Below, in pieces: positions 1-10,163 of a DNA stretch of 64,000 nt. Source of the stretch: Betaproteobacteria bacterium (GTDB taxonomy: Bacteria; Pseudomonadota; Gammaproteobacteria; Burkholderiales; Ferrovaceae); NCBI GenBank assembly GCA_018971415.1, contig JAGXAW010000004.1, positions 1 to 64,000 on the forward strand, read 5' to 3'. The position numbers and the translations under genes are program-made. The notes beneath the pieces were generated by a model. That model saw only the letters and a list, made by a program, of their open reading frames with translations. It did no database searches and was not told the DNA's origin. Within the stretch, counting starts at the first letter, position 1. The number at the start of each line of letters is the position of its first letter.

Positions 1-266
1 AATCAAGGATTTAGTTTAGACTAAATTGATTAAAGTGCCCCCTTATTTGGTGTAGAGCCGCATTTTCGATTTTGTATTGAACATTCAGTAACATTTTTAA
101 TTTTGAAAAGATTCATATTCTAATAATAGGCTTTAAGGAGGATTGATAGGCTTTAGAGAAATTAAATCTATATGAGCCTAATTATTATTACTAAATGTAA
201 AAATATCTTGCAAAAAAAGAAGAAATAATGTGAAATATGGGAAAAATTCACATTTAAAGAGTTGTT

Positions 267-587
267 ATGAAGCGCTTGTTTATCCATTCTTTAGTAGTTA
301 TATTGCTGTCCTCATCGCTGGCTTATGCTGATGGCGGGCAATCTGTGGCTTCTAGTGAAACATCCAGTTCTGGAGGTGGGGGTGGAAGTGGAGCAGGGCT
401 GGCTATAGCAGGTGTTGTTCTAGCGGGATTACTTGTTTATTTTTTGACAGGTGAGCATGATGTCAAACCAAGTCCCGCTGTCGATGATCAAAGCCCCAAA
501 AACATTAATCAACAGGAAATACAAAACATCAATCAGCCCAATAAAACCAACTCTTCAGTAGGTACTGATCAGGGATTGGAGTATTGA
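267..587 (+). CDS. Small exported/membrane Gly-Ser-rich hypothetical protein
   Basis: ORF with N-terminal signal-like hydrophobic segment, GGGGGSGAG linker and second hydrophobic helix; 4 bp upstream of the next gene. Confidence 0.6.
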   Translation: MKRLFIHSLVVILLSSSLAYADGGQSVASSETSSSGGGGGSGAGLAIAGVVLAGLLVYFLTGEHDVKPSPAVDDQSPKNINQQEIQNINQPNKTNSSVGTDQGLEY

Positions 588-591
588 TGTT

Positions 592-2313
592 ATGAATAAC
601 ATAATTTTTAAAAATTTCATTGCAGTAATAGTCCTTGTATTCATGAGCACTCAAGCATGGTCTGGATACTACGAATCAAAACAGGCTTTTGATCAACATA
701 ATTATCCAGAGGCTTATCAACAATGTCTTGATTCGGCCACCCAGGGAAATCGTGATTGTCAAAATGCTATTGGTTTTTTATATCGAGAGGGATTGGGCGT
801 TAAAAAAAATCTTCAACAAGCACAACAGTGGTTTTTGTTAGCGGCCAATCAAGGTCTTGGTAATGCGCAATATAATCTTGCTATTCTTTTAGGATCTGGA
901 GAGTTAGGTTATAGGAGTGAACAAGAGCAAGCTAAATGGATGAGTAAAGCTGCGTTAAATGGTATTGCTAAGGCACAAAATAATTTAGGTACATTCTTTA
1001 GTTTAGGTATTGGTGTAATTCAAAATGATCAACAGGCAGTACTCTGGTGGAAAAAGGCAGCAGAGCAACACAATGCCATGGCGGAGAACAACTTAGGTTG
1101 GGCTTATGCCACTGGAATAGGTATTGAATTAAATCCCCTTGAGGCACAAAGATGGTTACAGCAGGCCGTGAATCAACAACAAAATTTAACAGCCAAGCAT
1201 TTGGCTCAGGACAATTTACTCAAATTAGGATTAATCCCAAGCGCAATTCCTCCAAAAAATAACACATTACCTTTAAAAGTAGATATTGGACAAGTTGATT
1301 CATTGGGTAATGTTTCTCTTACTCTTGTGAATCAAAATCAAATACCTATACATTCACTCGTTATTAACGGAGAGCGTATTGAAACACATAATGAAAATAC
1401 TGTTCATGTATCTCATTATATTCCTGTGGGTGACAGTTATGTGGATGTGTATGCTAAAGACGATGGGCAAAACGAGTTTAATCAACAATATTTAGTACAT
1501 CGAGTAATTGATTCATCCAATAAGCAATTACCTGCACTTCATCCTCAGCAAATTAATTTAACAAAAAGAGAAGATGCTGTAGCGATTATTATTGGAGCTC
1601 AGTATTACCATCAATTACCACAATCTGAATTCTCAGATAACGATGCAAAAAGTTTTTACGATTATGCGGTTAGAGCATTGGGTGTGGATCCCAACAAAGT
1701 GAAACTGTTAACCGGGTCAGAGGCTAATAGGAATACCATTTTGTACACGTTAAAAAATTGGCTTGGCGCGGAAGTTAACAGTGGAAAAACCAAAGTTTAT
1801 TTGTATTATTCAGGCCATGGTCTTGCCTCTATCGATGGAAAAAAACGCTATCTTTTACCCACTGATACCAATATCACACTCCTCGATGACACGGCAATTT
1901 CTCAAGAGAATTTGATTAATGTGGTTGAATCCTATCAACCTGCCTCACTGACTATGTTTATAGATAGCTGTTATTCAGGTCGAGCTAAGTCAGGTACCCC
2001 ACTTTTAACGGCAATGAGACCAATTGTATTGCACTCTGATTTTGAGATACCGGCCAAAGGGGTAACGATTTTTAGCTCCTCTCAAGGCGACCAGTTATCG
2101 GCAGTATCAGATAGAGCTCAACATGGCATTTTTTCTTATTACCTGATGCGTGGGATGGAGGGGGAAGCAGATCTTAACCATGACCACCAGATCACGGCAG
2201 ATGAATTATTCCATTATCTTGAGGAGCGTGTCGCCAAAGAATCATTACGTCAAGGTCTACAACAAACACCTGTGTTAATGGGCGATGTGAACGAGGTATT
2301 AATCCATGAATAG
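592..2313 (+). CDS. Exported Sel1-repeat / caspase-like (peptidase C14) protein
   Basis: Signal-like N-terminus; Sel1-type repeats (AQWFLLAANQGLGNAQYNLA, AVLWWKKAAEQHNAMAENNLGWAYATG); caspase dyad motifs YYSGHG and DSCYSG. Confidence 0.85.
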   Translation: MNNIIFKNFIAVIVLVFMSTQAWSGYYESKQAFDQHNYPEAYQQCLDSATQGNRDCQNAIGFLYREGLGVKKNLQQAQQWFLLAANQGLGNAQYNLAILLGSGELGYRSEQEQAKWMSKAALNGIAKAQNNLGTFFSLGIGVIQNDQQAVLWWKKAAEQHNAMAENNLGWAYATGIGIELNPLEAQRWLQQAVNQQQNLTAKHLAQDNLLKLGLIPSAIPPKNNTLPLKVDIGQVDSLGNVSLTLVNQNQIPIHSLVINGERIETHNENTVHVSHYIPVGDSYVDVYAKDDGQNEFNQQYLVHRVIDSSNKQLPALHPQQINLTKREDAVAIIIGAQYYHQLPQSEFSDNDAKSFYDYAVRALGVDPNKVKLLTGSEANRNTILYTLKNWLGAEVNSGKTKVYLYYSGHGLASIDGKKRYLLPTDTNITLLDDTAISQENLINVVESYQPASLTMFIDSCYSGRAKSGTPLLTAMRPIVLHSDFEIPAKGVTIFSSSQGDQLSAVSDRAQHGIFSYYLMRGMEGEADLNHDHQITADELFHYLEERVAKESLRQGLQQTPVLMGDVNEVLIHE

Positions 2314-3139
2314 TAGAGTGTTCATTAACTGTTGCACAATGATTCTGTTGTTACTCAGTATTAATAGTGCCTCAGCAACGGACGAGGAGGGCAATGGCGT
2401 ATATTACTTTGGTCCAGAAACCTCTGAGAGTAAAGCCTGTCAAGCAGCCCTTGAAGCAGCCAAGCTGGATGCTCTAAGAAAAGTGGGAGGGGAGAGATTT
2501 AGTCAAGATGAAACCATGATGTGCAGTGAAAACGATAAAACAGCAGATGCCGCTTCGCAATGTTTGGTTAATAAACTGACTTGGTCTCAAGTGGGTGGTG
2601 ACATTCAGTCTATGAGTATTGTTCAGCAAGCGGTCACAGATGAGCTGGGAAAAAGGCGCTGTGAAGTGAGTATTCATGCAAAAGTAATGGTTTTACCTGG
2701 CAGCAATAATCCAGCCTTAGACTCAGACGTTTCTTTGAACCAATCCGTATACCGTCCAGGAGAAGACCTCACTGTTCAAGTTAAACCGCAACAAAGTGTT
2801 TATTTGACAGTGTTTAATTGGATTCCCTATGAAAAAAATACGCAGCAAGTCAATAAGCTTTTTCCTAATAATGGGGAAACCAATAATCATATTAGTCATA
2901 AATTAATTTTACCTTATCGATCCTTTGATCATTGGCAAGTGGCTCTGCCAGAGTCTGTACCAATGAATAGAAAAGTACTCGATGAGTATGTCATGGTAGT
3001 CGTCTCTACCATGCCTATGGTTTGGCAAGAGCATTACTCGTTTGATGAATTTAGAAACAAACTAGCAGAACTGCCAGTAGATCAGGTACGTTTATTTAAA
3101 AGAGGTTTTGAGATTGTGGTACCCCAACAAACGCATTAA
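2306..3139 (+). CDS. Exported DUF4384-domain protein
   Basis: Signal peptide; segment SVYRPGEDLTVQVKPQQSVYLTVFNWIP...LFPN resembles DUF4384; overlaps the upstream caspase gene by 8 bp. Confidence 0.7.
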   Translation: MNSRVFINCCTMILLLLSINSASATDEEGNGVYYFGPETSESKACQAALEAAKLDALRKVGGERFSQDETMMCSENDKTADAASQCLVNKLTWSQVGGDIQSMSIVQQAVTDELGKRRCEVSIHAKVMVLPGSNNPALDSDVSLNQSVYRPGEDLTVQVKPQQSVYLTVFNWIPYEKNTQQVNKLFPNNGETNNHISHKLILPYRSFDHWQVALPESVPMNRKVLDEYVMVVVSTMPMVWQEHYSFDEFRNKLAELPVDQVRLFKRGFEIVVPQQTH

Positions 3140-3151
3140 GGGAGAGAGAAA

Positions 3152-3991
3152 ATGAAATATACGACGACATCACTATGGTTACTTATTGGCGGCTCATTCC
3201 TATTATCAGCCTGTTCTCCTAAATATGGCACAGCAGAATACGCTCAAGAACAAGCTCAACATACCTATAAGGAGCAGGTCAAAGCTGCCTCTGAAATGTT
3301 AGATAGTGCCCCCAGCTGGTATTTGAAACCTCCAGTAGCAAGTGATGCGCTCTATGGAGTGGCGAGCTCTTTCTCAAAGGACTTACAGTTTTCTATCGAA
3401 AAAGCCTGTGTTGATGCAAAAGGAGATATCGCAACTCAACTGAGTGACAAAGTCACCATGAAGTTTAAGTCGTTCGCGCGCGAAACAGGAACAGCCAGTG
3501 ATCCTGTCTTAGTGCGTGAAGTTGAAAAAGTCGCCTCTGAATTGGTTAATGATGCTGATATAGCAGGTTATGTGATTGAGAAAAAAGAAGTACAACAACA
3601 AGCAAATGGTTACCGTACCTTTGTCTTGATTCGTTACCCTCTGGGAGAGGCTAACCGGGTTGTAGTAGAAAAGGCCAAACATGATGCTCTTCTTGAATCA
3701 AAAGTTAGAGAGTCAAAAGCTTTTCAGGAACTCGAATCCGAGGTTAAAACCTTGAAACAATCTCCGCAACAAGCTAACTCACCTAAATTAGATCATCAGC
3801 AAAATACTGTTATGCCGCCACCCGCTGATAAAACTGCGCAGATTCCTGATGCTCCATCCTCTGATATCAATATTGGAACAGTTACGCCAGTTAAACCCAA
3901 TACAATCAGCCAACCTGAATTGATGCCTTCTAATCCGTCGCCACCCAGTGTTCCAAGTAAAAGTGTAAATATTAATCAAACGTCCTTATAG
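3152..3991 (+). CDS. LPP20-family-like lipoprotein
   Basis: Lipobox LLSACS; APSWYLKPP...LYGVASSFSKDLQFSIEKACVDAKGDIATQL pattern of LPP20-type lipoproteins; Pro-rich C-terminus. Confidence 0.7.
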   Translation: MKYTTTSLWLLIGGSFLLSACSPKYGTAEYAQEQAQHTYKEQVKAASEMLDSAPSWYLKPPVASDALYGVASSFSKDLQFSIEKACVDAKGDIATQLSDKVTMKFKSFARETGTASDPVLVREVEKVASELVNDADIAGYVIEKKEVQQQANGYRTFVLIRYPLGEANRVVVEKAKHDALLESKVRESKAFQELESEVKTLKQSPQQANSPKLDHQQNTVMPPPADKTAQIPDAPSSDINIGTVTPVKPNTISQPELMPSNPSPPSVPSKSVNINQTSL

Positions 3992-4237
3992 ATTTTGGTT
4001 GATCTTGAGCAAAAAAAATTGCTAAAACTTAAGGAAAGATTGAATAAGCCATATAAATTTTTTACTGGATGGTTTTAACATATCAAGCTACGCTTTTTTT
4101 CGTGCGTGTTAAACAAGGTGTAACTTAGGTTATTTTTTATACTTATATACTTGAAATAATCCTTTATTATCCTAATCTAGTAAATTGTGGCATGATTATT
4201 CATATTGTCGTGCTTATCCTTTATTGAGGTGAGATCT

Positions 4238-5059
4238 ATGAAAAGCATTAACCATTTTTTTCTGACTTTGATTATGTTGGGTTTTGCAGTTACGAGTTTT
4301 GCTGAACCCACCATTGATCAAGTTTATAATGCAACCAAAACTGGCCATTTAGCCGAAGCCAGAAGCATGATGGCTGAGGTGTTACAGGCTCATCCTAATA
4401 GTGCAAAAGCTCACTTTATTAATGCCGAGGTGCTTGCCCGTTCTGGAGATATAAGTTCAGCTAGGGCAGAGTTAATTGTTGCAGAGAAACTAGATCCTGC
4501 ACAAAGTTTTGCAAGTGCGCGTGCTATCAGTGAATTGAAACAAGCTTTAGCTGTTTCAAATAGAGCTGGAATCGAGTCCTCAGGCTCCTCAGGGACTTCA
4601 TGGGGAACAATATTGGTGGTAGGGTTAATTGCATTGTTTTTTATTATCTGGATGGTACGTCGTATGACGCAACAAAATCCTGTTGTGATGACGCAAGTGC
4701 CACCAGGGCCAGGTTACTATCCTAATGGTATGCCAATGGGTGGGGGGCAGCCACCTATGTATCCGGGGGGCGGAGTTGGAATGGGATCAGGTTTGATGGG
4801 GTCTCTTGCTACGGGTGCCGCGCTGGGTGCGGGATTGGTTGCCGGTGAAGCACTAGCGCACAGGCTGGTTGATGGCCCATCAGGGAATGTAAGTGGAATA
4901 AATGATGGGATGGTAGGTTCTCAAAACGTTAATAGCGATATGGGTGGGCAGGATTTTGGTGTGTCGGGGACAGGGTCTTGGGATGATTCTTCTGGCTCTT
5001 CGTGGGACAGCGGGGATGCTGGGGGCTTTGATCCTGGTGGAGGACCTAATTGGTCTTAA
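4238..5059 (+). CDS. TPR-containing membrane protein with Gly-rich C-terminus
   Basis: Signal peptide, TPR-like region, TM helix, Gly/Ser/Asp-rich tail; start moved to ATG at 4238, preceded by GAGGTGAG. Confidence 0.55.
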   Translation: MKSINHFFLTLIMLGFAVTSFAEPTIDQVYNATKTGHLAEARSMMAEVLQAHPNSAKAHFINAEVLARSGDISSARAELIVAEKLDPAQSFASARAISELKQALAVSNRAGIESSGSSGTSWGTILVVGLIALFFIIWMVRRMTQQNPVVMTQVPPGPGYYPNGMPMGGGQPPMYPGGGVGMGSGLMGSLATGAALGAGLVAGEALAHRLVDGPSGNVSGINDGMVGSQNVNSDMGGQDFGVSGTGSWDDSSGSSWDSGDAGGFDPGGGPNWS

Positions 5060-5092
5060 GAGGCTGTTTCATTTGAAATAGGAGGTGTTGTT

Positions 5093-5578
5093 ATGGCTAA
5101 GGTTAATTCTATTCAAATTGGTATTTCAGAAAAACAGCGTCAAGAGATTGCTAACGGTCTTAGTCAGCTATTAGCGGATACCTACACGCTCTACCTCACA
5201 ACCCATAATTTTCATTGGAATGTGACTGGCCCGCAGTTTAATACCTTGCATACCATGTTTATGGCCCAGTACACTGAGCTTTGGAATGCGGTGGATCCTA
5301 TTGCCGAAAGAATCCGATCCTTAGGTTTTTTTGCGCCTGGGTCCTATGCTCAGTTTGCTAAGTTAACAAGCTTACCTGATGTTCCAGCAAAGCCACCTAG
5401 GGCTACGGCTATGGTAGAAACCTTGGTTAAGGGTCACGAAAAGGTAGCCGCTACGGCAAGACGAATTTTTGCGTTAGCTGATAAAGCCAACGATCAACCC
5501 ACTGCGGATTTACTTACCCAAAGAATGGATATCCATGAGAAAACAGCCTGGATGTTGAGATCTCTTCTTGAGTCATGA
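5093..5578 (+). CDS. dps: Dps-family DNA-binding ferritin-like protein
   Basis: [46 protein letters not shown] is typical of Dps. Confidence 0.92.
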   Translation: MAKVNSIQIGISEKQRQEIANGLSQLLADTYTLYLTTHNFHWNVTGPQFNTLHTMFMAQYTELWNAVDPIAERIRSLGFFAPGSYAQFAKLTSLPDVPAKPPRATAMVETLVKGHEKVAATARRIFALADKANDQPTADLLTQRMDIHEKTAWMLRSLLES

Positions 5579-5922
5579 TTTCAGGGTTAGTTCAAATATT
5601 GCTTTGGCAAGGATTGGGAGAGTTAATCTCTCATGAGTGGTTGAAGACCATTCCTGGTCCAGTAATAGGATTGGTTTTATTGTTAGGTTTTTTGATTTGG
5701 CGCGATCGTGTTCCTGATGCGATGGGTTTGGTGGCCGATGGCCTAAGTCAACACTTAGGCCTTTTGTTTGTTCCGGCTGCCACCGGAGTGATTTTGTTTT
5801 TGCCCCAATTAAGGGAGCATGCTCTGGCTGTTTTTACCGCGCTAGTTGTCAGCGTGATTGCAACGGTTGCTGTCACTGTCATGGTGTTACGTATTTTAAG
5901 TGGGAACAATCCTCATGAATAA
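5575..5922 (+). CDS. CidA/LrgA-family membrane protein
   Basis: Hydrophobic protein, [12 protein letters not shown] and [13 protein letters not shown] motifs; precedes an LrgB-like gene. Confidence 0.88.
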   Translation: MISGLVQILLWQGLGELISHEWLKTIPGPVIGLVLLLGFLIWRDRVPDAMGLVADGLSQHLGLLFVPAATGVILFLPQLREHALAVFTALVVSVIATVAVTVMVLRILSGNNPHE

Positions 5923-6643
5923 ACATCTTCAAATTCATGAGATTTGGGTGTATCTCTCAGGAAGCCCTCTATTAGCGCTTATCTTAACTTTGTCAGCTTA
6001 TCAAATCGGCTTTGTTGTCTACCAAAAGACCAATCGATTACCTATTGCAAACCCGGTTGCCATTGCGGTGATTTTGGTGGCCAGTGCTCTTGAGATAATT
6101 GGTATGCCCTACGACAAATATTTTCAGGGAGCGCAATTTGTACATTTTTTGCTGGGAACAGCCACCGTTGCGCTAGCGATTCCAATTTACCGAGGTTTTA
6201 GAGGTTTACGGGGTAGGATGATTCCCTTGGTGATTGCTCTTGTTTGCGGTGCGGCCACCTCTATTATTTCAGCGGTAACAGTGGCGCGCTACATGGGGGC
6301 GAGTGATGATATTGTCGGTGCGTTAATTGCTAAATCTGTTACGGCTCCGATTGCTATGGGTGTAGCTGAACGTATTCATACTTCACCCACGCTCACTGCT
6401 GTGTTTGCTGTGATTACTGGCATTATGGGCGCCGTTGTTGCACGCTACGTTTTTGATGTCTTAGGTATGAGAGTATGGTGGCAAAGAGGTTTTGCAATTG
6501 GCTTAGCTGCCCACGGTATTGGGACTTCTCGTGCTTTTAGTGTGCACCCAGAAGCTGGCACTTATGCAAGTCTTGCTATGGGATTACATGGTATTTTAGG
6601 TGCTGTAGTGATTCCTTTAATAGCCTCATACATACTTAATTAA
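5915..6643 (+). CDS. LrgB-family membrane protein
   Basis: SVTAPIAMGVAERI and GLAAHGIGTSRA motifs of LrgB; start adjusted to ATG 5915. Confidence 0.9.
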   Translation: MNKHLQIHEIWVYLSGSPLLALILTLSAYQIGFVVYQKTNRLPIANPVAIAVILVASALEIIGMPYDKYFQGAQFVHFLLGTATVALAIPIYRGFRGLRGRMIPLVIALVCGAATSIISAVTVARYMGASDDIVGALIAKSVTAPIAMGVAERIHTSPTLTAVFAVITGIMGAVVARYVFDVLGMRVWWQRGFAIGLAAHGIGTSRAFSVHPEAGTYASLAMGLHGILGAVVIPLIASYILN

Positions 6644-6645
6644 TC

Positions 6646-7092
6646 ATGAATGCTATTGATCCTCCTTTATTAAGTCAGGGTATTCAGCTTGCCTTGGCTC
6701 CTGTTTTTCTATTAACGGCGGTGGCAACTTTAGTATCTGCCTTAACCTCACGTCTATCACGGGTTGTGGACCGTTCACGTCATTTACAAGGTGTATTAAA
6801 GGATGCGACTCATCCTCACCATGATAAAGCGGACTATCGAAAAGAGTTAGGCCATCTTGCCACTCGTGGCAGATTAATTAATACCTCCATGGCCTTGGTC
6901 GTTTTTTGTGGTTTATCAATTGGGCTTACTGTGCTGGGTCTTTTTTTTACTGAAACGGTGTCAGGGCGTATCCAGCTTTCACGCTTGGTAATGGATACGT
7001 TTGTGGTGGGTATAGCCTCTTTTTCCTTATCTTTACTGTTTTTGTTGGTTGAGGTTTTTGTTGCATCCTACTCCATTCGTTATAAAGAGTAA
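6646..7092 (+). CDS. DUF2721-family membrane protein
   Basis: LAPVFLLTAVATLVSALTSRLSRVVDRSR pattern. Confidence 0.75.
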   Translation: MNAIDPPLLSQGIQLALAPVFLLTAVATLVSALTSRLSRVVDRSRHLQGVLKDATHPHHDKADYRKELGHLATRGRLINTSMALVVFCGLSIGLTVLGLFFTETVSGRIQLSRLVMDTFVVGIASFSLSLLFLLVEVFVASYSIRYKE

Positions 7093-7185
7093 CCATTTAC
7101 TTTTATTAACATTTTTCCCAATGATAATAAGAACTTAGAGGTTAAACTTTAGTCATAAAAATATATGTATATTGGGATAAAAAGC

Positions 7186-7707
7186 ATGAAAAAAACCATT
7201 ATTTACAGTTTTTTTAATTCAGTGACATTGCTTTTTCTGCTGTTAACATCAGTTTATGCTTCAGCTTTTGGTGGCGGTCACCCAGGTGGTGGACACCCAA
7301 GCGGCGCATTTCAGGGGAGAGGTGGTTATTCTGGTCATGAGGGTTACTATGGTCATGAAAGATTTGAAAGAAATTATGTGGGTTTTGGATTTGGTTACGG
7401 GTTTGGTCCACCATTTTGGGGTGACCCTTTCTGGGCGCCTTTTCCTTATTACGCTCCCTTATATTACCCTCCAGCACCAACGGTAGTGGTGACGCAGCCG
7501 CCATCACCACCAGTGACGCCTCAGGGAACAACTTATATCGCACCTAGTGGTAATTTTAGTTCTCCCCCGCCACCATCACAGAGTCTTGGCATTTCAAATG
7601 ATGGATATTTTTACTGTCCTGATAACAAAGGGGTTTATCCGCAGGTTAAGTCTTGTCCAGGCGCTTGGCAGCGCTTACCCTTGGTCCCCCCAGGACCCAT
7701 GCAATAG
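7186..7707 (+). CDS. Exported Gly/aromatic/Pro-rich hypothetical protein
   Basis: Signal peptide and low-complexity GGGHPGGGHP / FGFGYGFGPPFWGDPFW composition; start adjusted to 7186. Confidence 0.6.
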   Translation: MKKTIIYSFFNSVTLLFLLLTSVYASAFGGGHPGGGHPSGAFQGRGGYSGHEGYYGHERFERNYVGFGFGYGFGPPFWGDPFWAPFPYYAPLYYPPAPTVVVTQPPSPPVTPQGTTYIAPSGNFSSPPPPSQSLGISNDGYFYCPDNKGVYPQVKSCPGAWQRLPLVPPGPMQ

Positions 7708-7708
7708 C

Positions 7709-8137
7709 TTAGCGATAGACGAGCACTGGGATTTCTGAATGAGTGAGTACCTTTTGTGTTTCACTGCCTAAAAGAAATCCTGTTAAGCCGCGGCGACCAT
7801 GTGAAGCCATTAATATAAGATCGCATTTTTCTGCTTTTGCTGTATTGATAATACCTTGATAGGGGGAAAATTCTGTACTTTTGACAACATTACAAATAAC
7901 ACCTGCTGCCTCTGCTTCCTTTTGGGCTTTCTGTAGGTGTTTATTGGTCTCTTTTTCTAATTCTTCCATGACGCTTTGTGGTGTTTCAACGGCAAATTCT
8001 GTCATTGGGAGAAACTCGACAACGGCCGAGTAAATGGTAATTTTGGCTTTTAGCTCTTTGGCCATGGCAATGCCCCCACTTAAGGCTTTATGGGACAGTG
8101 CGGAACCATCAATAGGGATAAGAATATGTTGAAACAT
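7709..8137 (-). CDS. Universal stress protein (UspA family)
   Basis: ILIPIDGSALSHKAL and LILMASHGRRGLTGFLLGSETQKVLTHSEIPVLV motifs. Confidence 0.93.
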   Translation of the reverse strand: MFQHILIPIDGSALSHKALSGGIAMAKELKAKITIYSAVVEFLPMTEFAVETPQSVMEELEKETNKHLQKAQKEAEAAGVICNVVKSTEFSPYQGIINTAKAEKCDLILMASHGRRGLTGFLLGSETQKVLTHSEIPVLVYR

Positions 8138-8237
8138 GGTAATCTCCCGGAACTGAAATGATAGATATTAATCAATTATAGCGTGAGCGCTCATCTCAAG
8201 GTAAACTGTAATTTGATTTTAGAAAGGTTATAAAAGA

Positions 8238-10163
8238 ATGATTCCTGAACTTGGTCACTTCGCACTAATTATTGCTTTGTGTTTGTCTTTGTTTTTGTCG
8301 TTTTTTTCTCTAGCAGGCGCTCAGCGTGGATCAACGCTTTGGATTACGTTGTCTCGCCCCTTGGCAATCTTGCTCTTTTTATCGGTGGGATTGTCCTTCT
8401 TATGTCTCGCCTACGCCTTTTTAACTAGTGATTTTTCCGTGTTGTACGTTTCACAACACTCGAACTCTCAGTTGCCTATCCAGTATAAGTTTTCAGCGGT
8501 TTGGGGAGGGCATGAGGGCTCACTACTCTTATGGGTGCTGCTTTTAACATTGTGGACTGCGGCTGTGGCGGTTTTCTCTCAACGCCTACCAGATCCTGTG
8601 GTCTCTCGTGTTCTGGGAGTATTGGGTTTGGTGGTTTTAGGCTTCTTATTGTTTATCTTACTCACCTCCAATCCCTTTGACCGCTTGATTCCTGCGGCCA
8701 GTGAAGGGCGAGACTTAAATCCATTATTGCAAGATCCAGGCCTTGTTTATCATCCACCAATGCTATACATGGGCTATGTAGGGTTCTCTGTGGCTTTTGC
8801 CTTTGCTATTGCGGCACTGATTTCAGGCAAACTTGACGCAGCTTGGGCAAGATGGTCCCGTCCTTGGACGTTGGCTGCTTGGATCTTTTTAACCTTAGGC
8901 ATTGGTTTTGGTTCCCATTGGGCCTACTATGAATTAGGTTGGGGTGGCTGGTGGTTTTGGGATCCTGTAGAAAACGCTTCATTCATGCCTTGGTTAGTGG
9001 GTACAGCCTTGATTCATTCATTGGTGGTCACGGAAAAAAGAGGCGCCTTTAAACGCTGGACAGTGCTTCTTGCCATTAGCGCTTTTTCCTTATCCTTGTT
9101 AGGTACTTTTATTGTCCGCTCTGGGGTATTAACTTCTGTTCACGCCTTTGCCTCAGACCCTAAGCGCGGCATCTTTGTTTTAATCTTTTTAGCTTTGGTG
9201 ATTGGTGGTTCACTGACTCTTTTTGCCTGGCGCGCTCCTAAGGTCGGCGATGGCGGAAGTTTTAAACTCATTTCTCGCGAGACTTTCTTACTCGTTAATA
9301 ATGTTCTATTGGTGGTCGCAGCAGCTTCTGTGTTACTGGGTACCATTTATCCAATGGTGATTGATGCCATGAACATGGGGAAACTCTCTGTGGGGCCTCC
9401 TTATTTTGATTTGGTGTTTGTTCCATTAATGTTGCCTTTACTGTTGGTTCTGCCTGTTGGTAGTGTGACCAATTGGAAGCGCGATAAAATTTGGCAACTA
9501 TTAAAAGAGCTGCGCTGGGATTTTGTGATTGCTATCGTTGTTGGCGGCGCTGTCCCCCTGTTGATGGGTCAGTTTCATTTAATGTCTGCCGTTGGGATTG
9601 CCGTTGCTGCGTGGATTATTATTGCGGTCATTAAACAAGTGTGGGCATGGCGTAAAATGGTTACCATTCCTGCTTGGTTTTGGGGAATGCAATTTGCTCA
9701 CTTTGGTCTTGCTTTGTTCGTGATTGGTGTGACGATGGTTAAGAGTTACGAGCTGGAGCGTGATGTCAAAATGGCTCCAGGTGATACTTTAACCGTTGAC
9801 GGTACCACGTTCCGGCTAGTAGGGATTGAACAAGTTCCTGGCCCCAATTACAGCGCAGTCAGAGGAACGGTGACTTATGCCAATAATGGTCAATTAGATG
9901 GCCAATTATTTCCAGAAAAACGATCCTATTTCTCTTCCGCTATGCCCACTACGGAAGCGGCGATCCATTCCACTATCGCCCGCGATATTTATGTCTCTCT
10001 TGGTCAGCCTTTGGGTGATGGCTCCTGGAGTATGCGTGTTTATGTTAAACCTTTTGTCAGTTGGATTTGGGCTGGCTGTCTTTTTATGGCCTTGGGCGGA
10101 ATTGTTGCAGCCAGTGACAAACGCTATCGTATCCAAGCCAGAAAGGAGAAAAAAGCAGCATGA
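8238..10163 (+). CDS. ccmF: Heme lyase CcmF
   Basis: WGGHEGSLLLWVL, YELGWGGWWFWDPVENASFMPWL heme-handling motif. Confidence 0.96.
   Translation: MIPELGHFALIIALCLSLFLSFFSLAGAQRGSTLWITLSRPLAILLFLSVGLSFLCLAYAFLTSDFSVLYVSQHSNSQLPIQYKFSAVWGGHEGSLLLWVLLLTLWTAAVAVFSQRLPDPVVSRVLGVLGLVVLGFLLFILLTSNPFDRLIPAASEGRDLNPLLQDPGLVYHPPMLYMGYVGFSVAFAFAIAALISGKLDAAWARWSRPWTLAAWIFLTLGIGFGSHWAYYELGWGGWWFWDPVENASFMPWLVGTALIHSLVVTEKRGAFKRWTVLLAISAFSLSLLGTFIVRSGVLTSVHAFASDPKRGIFVLIFLALVIGGSLTLFAWRAPKVGDGGSFKLISRETFLLVNNVLLVVAAASVLLGTIYPMVIDAMNMGKLSVGPPYFDLVFVPLMLPLLLVLPVGSVTNWKRDKIWQLLKELRWDFVIAIVVGGAVPLLMGQFHLMSAVGIAVAAWIIIAVIKQVWAWRKMVTIPAWFWGMQFAHFGLALFVIGVTMVKSYELERDVKMAPGDTLTVDGTTFRLVGIEQVPGPNYSAVRGTVTYANNGQLDGQLFPEKRSYFSSAMPTTEAAIHSTIARDIYVSLGQPLGDGSWSMRVYVKPFVSWIWAGCLFMALGGIVAASDKRYRIQARKEKKAA

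Noticed and set aside
1-31. Hairpin at window start (AATCAAggaTTTAGT-ttag-ACTAAATTGATT)
   Set aside because: Bulged AT-rich stem without a U-tract and with unknown upstream context
7214-7738. Overlapping ORFs on both strands (7214-7543 -, 7256-7486 +, 7547-7738 +)
   Set aside because: Shadow ORFs of the low-complexity Gly/Pro-rich gene 7186-7707; no signal, RBS or family features
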